Shown here: one piece after another, positions 1 through 7,054 of the stretch
How the letters are laid out: each line of letters opens with the position of its first letter
Position numbering within the stretch: position 1 is the first letter of the stretch
Assembly (NCBI GenBank): GCA_937880125.1
Contig: CALFLU010000101.1
Span: 1 to 24,363, forward strand
Direction: 5' to 3'
From: an uncultured Eubacteriaceae bacterium
GTDB taxonomy: Bacteria > Bacillota > Clostridia > Eubacteriales > UBA1433
DNA length: 24,363 nt
Program-made: the position numbers and the translations under genes
Notes under the pieces: generated by a model
What the model was told of the DNA's origin: nothing
What the model saw: the letters and a program-made list of their open reading frames with translations, nothing else
The model's database searches: none

Positions 1-805
1 GCTGGGGCGCAACGGAGCGGGCAAATCAACACTACTCAATATTATCTCCAACCGCATTATTCCGACAAAAGGAGAGGTCTATATTGACCATTTGCCCGCT
101 GTCGAAAATACCCAGGCGCAGGAAAAGATTTTTCACATGCACTCGGTGCATATGTATCCCGAGAACATGAAAGTCAAAGAAGCCTTTTATTGGGCAAATG
201 AATTTTATCCAAACTTTGATTTGGAAGAGGCAAAGCGATATGCCAATGCGTTTAAGCTGTCGATGACACAAAAAATACGCAAGCTTTCTACAGGATACCA
301 GTCGATTTTTATGTTGATTGCAGCCTTGGCTTCCAACGCACAATATTTGCTGTTTGATGAGCCGGTATTGGGGCTGGATGTGAATAATCGCGACTTTTTT
401 TATCGCATTTTGTTGGAGAAATATGCGCAAAATGAGTGCGGCATCGTCATTTCGACTCATTTGATAGAAGAAGTGGAAGGGATTTTGGAAGATATTGTTA
501 TTATCCATGAAGGAAAAGTTTTGAAACACGACTCTGTAGAAAATATATTGCAGTCTGCTTATCAAATTTCAGGACCGGCCGCACTGTTGGACATATTTGT
601 AAAAGGCAAGCAGGTTTTATACAGCCATTCTTTGGGCGGCTTAAAAACAGCAACGATCCAAGGTGTTCTTGGTGAAGAGTTGCCCGTAGGGCTTGAAAAG
701 AGCAAAGTGGATTTGCGCCAGATATTTATTCAACTGACAGGTCAATACGAATTTGAAAATATCAGCAAGAATGAAGATGAAAAAGAAGAGAGGAAAATCG
801 TATGA
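1..805 (+). CDS. ABC transporter ATP-binding protein, YtrB-like (5' truncated)
   Basis: ATPase subunit of an ABC transporter that would energise the membrane protein encoded directly downstream. The gene is cut by the window start and is read in the frame beginning at base 2. Visible motifs, in order, are the Walker A loop (GRNGAGKST, bases 5-31), a degenerate signature motif LSTGYQ in place of LSGGQ, Walker B with catalytic Glu (YLLFDEP) followed by the D-loop (LGLD), and the H-loop (STH). The LSTGYQ signature and the missing large accessory domains resemble the YtrB-type ATPases that Gram-positive bacteria encode with a GntR-family repressor and one permease; any such regulator would lie outside the window. 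The stop codon overlaps the next start as ATGA (802-805), so the two genes are translationally coupled. The substrate cannot be told from the sequence. Confidence 0.9.
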   Translation, partial: LGRNGAGKSTLLNIISNRIIPTKGEVYIDHLPAVENTQAQEKIFHMHSVHMYPENMKVKEAFYWANEFYPNFDLEEAKRYANAFKLSMTQKIRKLSTGYQSIFMLIAALASNAQYLLFDEPVLGLDVNNRDFFYRILLEKYAQNECGIVISTHLIEEVEGILEDIVIIHEGKVLKHDSVENILQSAYQISGPAALLDIFVKGKQVLYSHSLGGLKTATIQGVLGEELPVGLEKSKVDLRQIFIQLTGQYEFENISKNEDEKEERKIV

Positions 806-1547
806 AAATGCAAAAAGCACTGAAATATCAATTGTCGATAACCATGAAAAATTTACTTCAGTTTTTTTCTTTTATACATTGGCGATGGTGCTGGTTTTTA
901 TTTTGACGACTGTTTTTGCCGGCAGCAATGTACAAAACGGAGAGATGGTCAGCGCGGGGGACTCATCTGCCATGGTGTTTATGCTGGTGATGGGTATTGT
1001 AATTTATCGTGAAACGCTGCGATTTATGATTCAACAGGGAATTTCGCGAAAAATGACCGTGAAAGCGACCATTGCCAACGGGTTGATTTGCGCGGCGGCG
1101 ATCAGTATTGTCAACACAGTGATCAATATGCTTTTTTCAATGATTGACGGACCGATGGTGTTTCGCAGTTTGTCGGAATTGATCTATGCAAATGCAGCCG
1201 ATACGGCAGTGACCAAAGCGCTTTTCGGTGTAGTGTTTAACTTCTTCGGGGCCGCAGTGTTTTATTTTATCGGATTGTTTATTACACTGGGTTATTACCG
1301 ATTAAATCGAAAGGGGAAAGTTGTTGTCAGTATCAGTGTGCCGATGTTTCTGTTGGTCTTGCTGCCTGTTTTGGATAAATGGATATGGAACGGGGCAATT
1401 TTTAAAGTGGTGATAAGGATATTTGGTTGGATTGCTCAAAGCCCTGTGAATTTATTTGTTGTCTATGGTGTGTTGGCGGCAGTGACGATTTGCTTCATAC
1501 TATTGCTCAATCGAAGGGTGAATGTGAACGGCGGCGCGGCAAAATAA
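802..1547 (+). CDS. ABC transporter permease, apparent frameshift in a T7 run
   Basis: Hydrophobic membrane partner of the upstream ATPase. The start is the ATG at 802, overlapping the ATPase stop (ATGA) behind a purine-rich site (AGAGAGG, 787-793). From there the frame reads MKMQKALKYQLSITMKNLLQ, a typical permease N-terminus, but runs into TGA about 35 codons later. The rest of the protein (FFYTLAMVLVF onward, with five or six membrane segments, ending at 1547) is in the -1 frame. The switch falls at the seven Ts of 862-868; one extra T would join the halves into a protein of about 248 residues. An open frame upstream to 753 exists in the second frame, but it overlaps the ATPase and lacks a sensible start. 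The break could be real inactivation, slippage, or a sequence error; I cannot decide which. Confidence 0.75.
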
Positions 1548-1631
1548 GTGGGCCTAAATAACGCACAAAAAAACCGAGGTGGGAATTTTTTCATAAAAAT
1601 GTAAAAATTATGTGGAAATCATAAAAGAATA

Positions 1632-1640
1632 TGATATAAT
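1632..1640 (+). promoter_or_regulatory. Extended -10 promoter for the TPP-riboswitch operon
   Basis: TGATATAAT at 1632-1640 is a perfect extended -10 element (TGn + TATAAT). No good -35 box is seen 16-18 bases upstream, which is tolerated for extended -10 promoters. Transcription would begin just before the riboswitch aptamer. Confidence 0.7.
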
Positions 1641-1647
1641 GCGATTA

Positions 1648-1730
1648 TCACTGGGGGTGCCTGGAAACAGGCTGAGAAATGTCCCTTTGAACCTGAATTG
1701 GGTAATTCCAACGTAGGGAATGTGGCGAAA
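1648..1730 (+). promoter_or_regulatory. TPP riboswitch (THI element)
   Basis: The conserved TPP aptamer blocks occur in order and spacing: GGGGGTGCC (1653-1661), GGCTGAGAAAT (1670-1680), CCCTTTGAACCTGA (1683-1696), then GGGTAATTCCAACGTAGGGA (1700-1719). These match the THI element, which binds thiamin pyrophosphate and lowers downstream expression. The short P1 helix can form between CAC (1649-1651) and GTG (1722-1724). The 3' strand of P1 also belongs to AATGTGGCG (1719-1727), which can pair over nine bases, with two G-U wobbles, to CGCTGCATT (1753-1761) in the left arm of the following terminator. This supplies a classic antiterminator: TPP binding should favour termination. Confidence 0.95.
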
Positions 1731-1748
1731 TGGATAAAAAGAGTACTT

Positions 1749-1795
1749 AGACCGCTGCATTTTCTGACGTTTCAGATGTGAAGCGGTCTTTTATT
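1749..1795 (+). terminator. Riboswitch-controlled intrinsic terminator
   Basis: AGACCGCT (1749-1756) pairs perfectly with AGCGGTCT (1782-1789). The inner segment adds CAT/ATG and TCTGA (1763-1767)/TCAGA (1772-1776), and the hairpin is followed by a T-rich tail. It lies between the TPP aptamer and the first gene, and its left arm can instead pair with the 3' side of the aptamer, so it is the off-switch of the operon. Confidence 0.88.
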
Positions 1796-1834
1796 ATGCG
1801 TAAACGGCGTGTTTTTTTACAGAAGGAGAAAATG

Positions 1835-2923
1835 ATGAATCAGGAAATGGAGAGCATTAAAAAAGAACTGGCAACATTTATTGTACAACAGACAGCGACA
1901 GAGGAAGAATATGAACGTCTCGCGCTGAAAATATTTGCAAATCAATTTCGCTGCAATCAGCCCTACCGGCGTTTTTGCCAGCAAAAGGGCAAGACACTGC
2001 GTACGGTGAAAACCTGGAGGGATATACCCGCTGTGCCGATTAATGCTTTTAAGGAAACGACACTGAGCTGTATTGACCCTGCCGAGGCAGGCGCGGTGTT
2101 TATGACCAGCGGCACCACGACGAGTGTGCGGGGAAAGCACTATCACCCCGACACGGAGATATACGATTTATCCATGAAAACTTTTTTCAAACAAATGGTG
2201 ATGCAGGAGTTTGAACACATCAAGATGGGCGTGCTGTTTCCCGATGAGAGCCATATGCCCAACTCCAGCCTGGCGCACTATCTCGAAGTGGGTGCTAAGG
2301 CTTTTGGCATCGGCAAGACGAATTTTTATATCAAGGGAGAAGACATAGATTATGAGACGCTCACAGCGGATTTAAAAGCTGCGATGGCTGCCGATGAACC
2401 CTTTTTGCTGTTGGGCGCCACCTATAGCCTGGCGCGTGTAATGGACTATTTCGAAGAAAAGAAAGAAAAATTTGCTTTGCCCAAGGGCAGCAGGCTCTTT
2501 GACACCGGCGGGTTTAAGTCCTATAAACAGCAAATGACTTTGGATGAATTTTATGACCGCCTCAGTGAAACCTTTGGTGTGCCGCGAGGCAGGTGCATTA
2601 ATATGTATGGCATGACGGAGTTGAGTACAGAATATTACAGCAAGTCCAGCCAAGAGGTGCCTGCGGCGATGTATGGGCCGCACTGGATGCGCACGCGGTT
2701 TATTGACCCGCTCAGCGGAGAAGACGTGCCAAAGGGCGAGTGCGGCGTCATTGTCCATTATGACTTGGCAAACTACAATTCGGTGATTGCGCTGCTGACG
2801 GAAGACATGGGTTATGAAAAGGAAGACGGGTTTGTTTTGCTGGGACGCGTAGAGGGCAGTGAGGCAAAGGGCTGTTCGCTGAGTTTGGAAGAATTTATGA
2901 AAGCGGTGGGCAGTGATGGCTGA
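1835..2923 (+). CDS. LuxE-family acyl-protein synthetase
   Basis: In luminous bacteria LuxE activates a fatty acid with ATP, holds the acyl group on a cysteine and passes it to LuxC. This 362-residue protein is close to the LuxE length of about 370. It shows an ANL-type ATP loop (TSGTT, residues 91-95), the adenylate-binding motif YGMTE (258-262), and a C-terminal GSEAKGCSL with Cys347 15 residues from the end, the place where Vibrio harveyi LuxE carries its acylated Cys364. I chose the ATG at 1835, six bases behind AGAAGGAG; an in-frame ATG at 1832 is also possible, and longer starts would lie inside the riboswitch terminator. It is the first gene after the TPP riboswitch and overlaps the LuxC-like gene. 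No luciferase genes are present, so the substrate is probably not a light-reaction fatty acid; a thiamin-related carboxylate is my inference. Confidence 0.9.
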   Translation: MNQEMESIKKELATFIVQQTATEEEYERLALKIFANQFRCNQPYRRFCQQKGKTLRTVKTWRDIPAVPINAFKETTLSCIDPAEAGAVFMTSGTTTSVRGKHYHPDTEIYDLSMKTFFKQMVMQEFEHIKMGVLFPDESHMPNSSLAHYLEVGAKAFGIGKTNFYIKGEDIDYETLTADLKAAMAADEPFLLLGATYSLARVMDYFEEKKEKFALPKGSRLFDTGGFKSYKQQMTLDEFYDRLSETFGVPRGRCINMYGMTELSTEYYSKSSQEVPAAMYGPHWMRTRFIDPLSGEDVPKGECGVIVHYDLANYNSVIALLTEDMGYEKEDGFVLLGRVEGSEAKGCSLSLEEFMKAVGSDG

Positions 2924-4370
2924 AAAAACCCTTTACAGCGGCGGTTACATACCGAAAGATTTTCAGGGACATTACGAAGAAATCGACTTTGATTTCGGCG
3001 ATAAATTGACACTGCGCCTGCCGCGTTTGAATAAAGAAAGCAGCAGGGAGTTGATGACGTTTCTCAAAGCCCGTCACGGACAAATACAAAACCTGAGCGT
3101 GGCAAAAATCATCGAGGCCGTTGACAAAACCATCAAACAGCTGCTGGACAAAGAGCATCCTCTTCGCCGATTGGCGCAGCAGTGGTTGCCTGTGATAACG
3201 GGCTATGATGAAGAAGTAATTCGCCTGGGACTTACCAGGTATTTAAAGCGTTTTGAAGCCCATCAGTTACACCGTTTTTTAAGCGCGGATTTTGCGGACC
3301 CTGCCGTATTGGAAGGATTTCGCCCCGGTGTGTCGGGCGGCTATGTCAAAGCGCAGGCAATGCCTGTCAGTTGTCATATTTGGGCAGGCAATGTGCCTGC
3401 GTTGGGACTATGGAGCTTTATTTCGGCCTGCCTGGTCAAATCAAGCAGCATTGGTAAAGTCTCCGCGGCCGAGCCGCTGATGACGGGGTTATTTGCCCGT
3501 CTTCTGGCGGAAAACGAGCCTGCATTGGCGAATGCTTTTGCCGTGGTCTATTGGCAGGGAGGCGAAGAAGAAACGGAAAAGACGATTTATGGCATGGCGG
3601 ACGTGGTGGCTGCTTACGGAAACAATGAAACCGTGGAAAAAATACGTCAAAAGGTGCCGATTACCACGCGGTTTTTGCCTTACGGGCACAAGCTCAGTCT
3701 TTCTGTGATAGCAGGGGAAGCGCTGGACCATGTAAAAATTGGCGATACACTGCGCCGTGCGGCAAAGGATATTGTGTTTTATGACCAGCAGGGGTGCTAT
3801 TCTCCGCAGGTCATCTTTGTGGAAGAAAATGATGCAATTTCGCTGCGAGAGGTGGGCAGCATGCTCGCGCAGCAACTGGCAAGAGATGAAAAGCGCTATG
3901 GGCGCAGGCAGTTGTCTTTCGGAGAAGAAAGCAGCCAGCGTCAGTGGATCGGGCAATGTGAAATAGAGATGATGGAAAGAGACGAAAGCGAACTGTTTGT
4001 GTCGCGTGAAGGCGCCTGGGCTGTGTTTTGTCAAAAAGATATTGGCAGGCTTGGCGTTCCCGGCACGCTGAACAGAACCATCAGTGTGGTTTCTTTCAAA
4101 AATATAGAAGAATTATCGGATTTTCTGCAAAAAATGCGCAAGATTTTGCAGACGGCGGGGCTGGCTGTGCCCACAGAGAAGCTGTTTGCCTGGAGCGAAT
4201 TTTTGGCAAACGAGGGCATCAGCCGCATTTGCGGATTGGGAGAGATGACGCTGCCCCAGGCGGGCTGGCACCACGACGGGCGGCACAGTCTTATGGATTT
4301 TGTGCAAATGGTGGATTTGGAATATTCCGCGGAACAACAGGGTGTTTTATACAGCACCACGACGGATTAA
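2916..4370 (+). CDS. LuxC-family acyl-CoA/acyl-protein reductase
   Basis: LuxC enzymes accept an acyl group on an active-site cysteine and reduce it with NAD(P)H to an aldehyde; the fold is related to aldehyde dehydrogenases. The 484-residue length fits LuxC (about 480). The putative nucleophile is Cys294 in the motif DQQGCYSPQ, matching the cysteine context of LuxC. The middle section (CHIWAGNVPALGLWSF, then KSSSIGK) resembles the dinucleotide-binding part of the family. The ATG at 2916 overlaps the LuxE-like stop by eight bases and follows GGTGGG; a GTG at 2913 is an alternative. The tight overlap implies equal, coupled synthesis of a LuxE-LuxC complex. The gene is intact, in the middle of a TPP-controlled operon. 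Confidence 0.9.
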   Translation: MAEKTLYSGGYIPKDFQGHYEEIDFDFGDKLTLRLPRLNKESSRELMTFLKARHGQIQNLSVAKIIEAVDKTIKQLLDKEHPLRRLAQQWLPVITGYDEEVIRLGLTRYLKRFEAHQLHRFLSADFADPAVLEGFRPGVSGGYVKAQAMPVSCHIWAGNVPALGLWSFISACLVKSSSIGKVSAAEPLMTGLFARLLAENEPALANAFAVVYWQGGEEETEKTIYGMADVVAAYGNNETVEKIRQKVPITTRFLPYGHKLSLSVIAGEALDHVKIGDTLRRAAKDIVFYDQQGCYSPQVIFVEENDAISLREVGSMLAQQLARDEKRYGRRQLSFGEESSQRQWIGQCEIEMMERDESELFVSREGAWAVFCQKDIGRLGVPGTLNRTISVVSFKNIEELSDFLQKMRKILQTAGLAVPTEKLFAWSEFLANEGISRICGLGEMTLPQAGWHHDGRHSLMDFVQMVDLEYSAEQQGVLYSTTTD

Positions 4371-4382
4371 GAGGTGAGAAAA

Positions 4383-5159
4383 ATGACGGATTTGCTCAAA
4401 GATCAAGTGATTTTGGTAACAGGCGCCAGCAGCGGTATTGGCGCAGAGACGGCCCGACAACTGGCAAAGCATGGGGCGTTTGTCATTATCAATTATTTGA
4501 AAAATCACGAACAAGCCAAAAAAGTGGAAGAGGACTGTAACCAAACCACCCATGGGGGCGGTTGGTGCATTGCAGCAGACATGACCGACGCTGCGGCCAT
4601 AGGGCAAATGGTGGAGGACATTCAACTCGAGTTCGGCAGACTGGACGGCATCGTCTTTAATGCGGCGTTTTCTTATAAATTTGACGCGCAAAACAGGCCT
4701 TATCCTTGGCATATTAACTGGGACGAATATGCCAAGGCACAAAAGCAAATTGTGGCGCCGCTGCACGCATTGTTGAATCTGACGCTTGAGATGCTGACAA
4801 AAAAGGAAGACAGCAGAGTTGTGGTGGTTTCTTCAAATCTCGTAAAAAGACCTATAGTCACCTATCACACGTACAATGTGGGCAAAGCGGCATTGGAAGC
4901 CTACGGGCGCAACATGGCCAACGAACTGGGGCGAATGGGTGTGCGTGTCAATACCGTGGTGCCGGGTATGGTCTATCCCACAAAGGCCACAGCGGATACA
5001 AAAGAAGAGACCAAGGAGTTGGTGCTTGCGCAAACGCCGCTGGGACGACTGGCGAAGGCAGAGGATGTGGCCGATGCGGTGTTGTTTTTTCTCAGTCCGT
5101 ACAGCTCCTTTTTGACGGGACAAAGCCTCTATGTAGACGGCGGGCTGACAAATCAATAA
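4383..5159 (+). CDS. Short-chain dehydrogenase/reductase (FabG-like)
   Basis: Classical SDR of 258 residues. It has the Rossmann glycine motif TGASSGIG (13-20), NAA in place of NAG (93-95), catalytic Ser151, Tyr164 and Lys168 (YNVGK), and the family C-terminus GQSLYVDGG. It resembles 3-oxoacyl-ACP reductases, but no fatty acid genes are near. Its position 12 bases after the LuxC-like gene suggests that it acts on the aldehyde made there, reducing it to an alcohol; this is inference. INY after the second strand is a feature often seen in NADP(H)-preferring FabG-like enzymes. The start is the ATG at 4383, five bases after AGGTGA; a GTG at 4374 would lie within that site. From memory, comparative work on thiamin regulons also listed an SDR gene (oarX) under THI elements, so an SDR here may not be chance. 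Confidence 0.88.
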   Translation: MTDLLKDQVILVTGASSGIGAETARQLAKHGAFVIINYLKNHEQAKKVEEDCNQTTHGGGWCIAADMTDAAAIGQMVEDIQLEFGRLDGIVFNAAFSYKFDAQNRPYPWHINWDEYAKAQKQIVAPLHALLNLTLEMLTKKEDSRVVVVSSNLVKRPIVTYHTYNVGKAALEAYGRNMANELGRMGVRVNTVVPGMVYPTKATADTKEETKELVLAQTPLGRLAKAEDVADAVLFFLSPYSSFLTGQSLYVDGGLTNQ

Positions 5160-5203
5160 TATTTTATTGTTAGAAAATAAGTAACAAAATACAGGTGAAA
5201 AAA

Positions 5204-5728
5204 ATGAACAAAACAAGAAAAATGGTTATTACTTCCGTCATCATTGCCATCAGCGTTATCGGCAACAGTTTGGTGGTTATTCCAATCGGTATTTTTAAGG
5301 CGGCGCCGATCCAGCATTTGATGAATGTGCTCACGGCAGTGTGGCTCGGTCCTGCCTATGCGGTGGCCGCAGCATTTTTGACATCGTTGATACGCAATTT
5401 GATCGGCACAGGAACGATTTTTGCCTTTGGAGGCAGCATGATCGGCGCGCTGTTTGCAGGATTGTTTTATGTATGGAAAAAGAAAGTGGCCTGGGCCGCT
5501 TTGGGCGAACTGATCGGCACGGGTATTTTGGGTGCGGTGGTCAGTACGTTGATTGCACAGTTGATATTGGGCAAAGAGACGGCGCTGGTGGCGTTTTTGC
5601 CGAGCTTCTTTCTCAGCGCGTTAATTGGTTCAGCGCTTGCCTATGCCATTTTAAAAGCGTTAAAGGGACGAAATTTGCTGGGAGAGTTGGACAATAATAA
5701 GATGCAATCAAAAAATAAAGGAGAATAG
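5204..5728 (+). CDS. thiW: ECF transporter substrate-binding protein ThiW
   Basis: Small, very hydrophobic membrane protein (174 residues, about five or six membrane segments). It has the ThiW-like N-terminal segment GIFKAAPIQHLMNVLTAVWL followed by GPAYAV and a glycine-rich GTGTIFAFGGSMIGA stretch. ThiW is the S component of an energy-coupling-factor transporter, predicted from thiamin regulons to bind the thiazole precursor of thiamin; it would use a shared energising module encoded elsewhere. The ATG at 5204 is chosen because CAGGTGA lies five bases upstream; GTG 5195 is part of that site. It follows the SDR by 44 bases and precedes cytX by four, inside the TPP-controlled operon, which supports a thiamin-related substrate. 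Confidence 0.88.
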   Translation: MNKTRKMVITSVIIAISVIGNSLVVIPIGIFKAAPIQHLMNVLTAVWLGPAYAVAAAFLTSLIRNLIGTGTIFAFGGSMIGALFAGLFYVWKKKVAWAALGELIGTGILGAVVSTLIAQLILGKETALVAFLPSFFLSALIGSALAYAILKALKGRNLLGELDNNKMQSKNKGE

Positions 5729-5732
5729 GCAA

Positions 5733-6932
5733 ATGTCAGAACCAAGAACAAGCACCATGTCAAACGGCTGGTTGTGGATGGGTGCGGCCATCTCCATTTC
5801 GGGGATATTGGCGGGCACACTCATTGCGCCGCTCGGCTGGCAAAAGGGACTGCTCTCTATATTGGTGGGGCGCATCATCGGGGGTATATTTCTTTATTTT
5901 GCGGGCTATATAGGGGCGCAGACGCGAATGAAATCAATGGATACCATCAAAATATCTTTTGGGCAGCAAGGGGGGATCTTTTTTGCCGTGCTGAACGTGT
6001 TGCAGCTGGTCGGTTGGACGGCGGTAATGGTGGTAAACGCCGCGGGGGCGCTCAATGCCATGATGGGACAAACAGGCACGCAGGCCATCTACATCGGCTC
6101 AGCCATCGTCGGCGGATTCATCTTTATTTGGGTGATGCTCAATGTAAAGCTTTTGGCAAAAGTGAATTCGGCAACAGTCATTGCTTTGATGTTGCTGTGT
6201 TTGGTGCTGACTTATAAAGCCTTTACGGGCAACCCCGTGGGCGTAATTGGCGGGGAGATGACCTTTAGCCGCGCTGTGGAGTTGTCCATTGCCATGCCTG
6301 TATCCTGGGTGCCGGTGATTGCAGACTACACCAGCAAAGCAAAACACCCCATGCAGGCAAACCGTATCAGCAATATTTCATACTTTTTCGGCGGTGCATG
6401 GATGTTTATCATCGGCATGGCGGCAGCCATCATCACGGGCATTGCGGACGTGCCGCAAATTATGAGCCTTCTAGGCGTCGGCATGGCGGGATTATTGATT
6501 ATTGTATTTTCCACGGTAACTACAACGTATCTGGATGCGGTTTCCGCGGCCATCAGTTTTCGAACGATCTTTAAAGTATTGACCGAGAAAAAACTTGCTT
6601 TAATCGTTACCGTCGTTGGCACGTTGATTGCCTGCTTTGTGCCCATTACGTATTTCGGCGGATTTTTGTATTTGATCGGTTCTTGCTTTACACCGATGAT
6701 TGCCATTTTGGTGACCGATTACTTTTTACTCAAAAGGGTCAAAGTCACTTCGGGTATTGACTGGATTAATCTGATTATTTGGTTGGTCGGATTTGTGATA
6801 TACAGAATTTTCCTCGCACTCGACTTGGTGGTCGGTGCGTCGGTGCCTGCCATTGTTTTGGTGATACTCATTACATATGTCGTCAACCGAAACAGAAAAA
6901 AGACAAGTGTGCCTTTGGAAAAAAGTGTGTGA
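5733..6932 (+). CDS. cytX: CytX, NCS1-family hydroxymethylpyrimidine permease (copy 1)
   Basis: Secondary transporter of the cytosine/purine permease (NCS1) family, 399 residues with about 10-12 membrane segments. It begins with GWLWMGAAISIS and contains the family segments AGALNA, VSWVPVIADYTSKAK and STVTTTYLDA. CytX proteins are predicted importers of hydroxymethylpyrimidine because they recur in thiamin regulons. The start follows AAAGGAG (5717-5723), nine bases upstream. It is aligned without gaps with the next gene, the two being 399 residues each. Notable: residue 24 is Gly here and Glu in copy 2; from memory, a glutamate is usual at this point in CytX (ISIxEIL), so copy 1 may have an altered binding site. 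Confidence 0.92.
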   Translation: MSEPRTSTMSNGWLWMGAAISISGILAGTLIAPLGWQKGLLSILVGRIIGGIFLYFAGYIGAQTRMKSMDTIKISFGQQGGIFFAVLNVLQLVGWTAVMVVNAAGALNAMMGQTGTQAIYIGSAIVGGFIFIWVMLNVKLLAKVNSATVIALMLLCLVLTYKAFTGNPVGVIGGEMTFSRAVELSIAMPVSWVPVIADYTSKAKHPMQANRISNISYFFGGAWMFIIGMAAAIITGIADVPQIMSLLGVGMAGLLIIVFSTVTTTYLDAVSAAISFRTIFKVLTEKKLALIVTVVGTLIACFVPITYFGGFLYLIGSCFTPMIAILVTDYFLLKRVKVTSGIDWINLIIWLVGFVIYRIFLALDLVVGASVPAIVLVILITYVVNRNRKKTSVPLEKSV

Positions 6933-7054
6933 TGTAAGACGAATATGCAGGTGTTTTTGCAAGGTTGCCGTATTGTTTGCAAAATAATAGAGATGTGTTC
7001 GGTGCGGTAGGTAGGACAGCGATCACCTTCATAAAAATAAAGGAGACAAGAAGG

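Noticed and set aside
753..801. Upstream extension of the permease frame to 753
   Set aside because: It overlaps the ATPase gene, encodes a lysine-rich stretch unlike a permease N-terminus and lacks a ribosome site; the ATG at 802 in the other frame has ATGA coupling.
1561..1592. Possible terminator after the ABC permease (A-run, CC...GG, T-run)
   Set aside because: The stem is mostly A-T with mismatches and only two G-C pairs; too weak to call.
6955..6984. Inverted repeat TTTTGCAA...TTGCAAAA between the two cytX genes
   Set aside because: Only 8 bp with a 14-base loop, no T-run after it and no conserved partner; it could be chance in this base composition.
6965..7054. N-terminal extension of cytX copy 2
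   Set aside because: The extra residues are polar and do not match copy 1, and the ATG at 7055 has a good AAAGGAG site.
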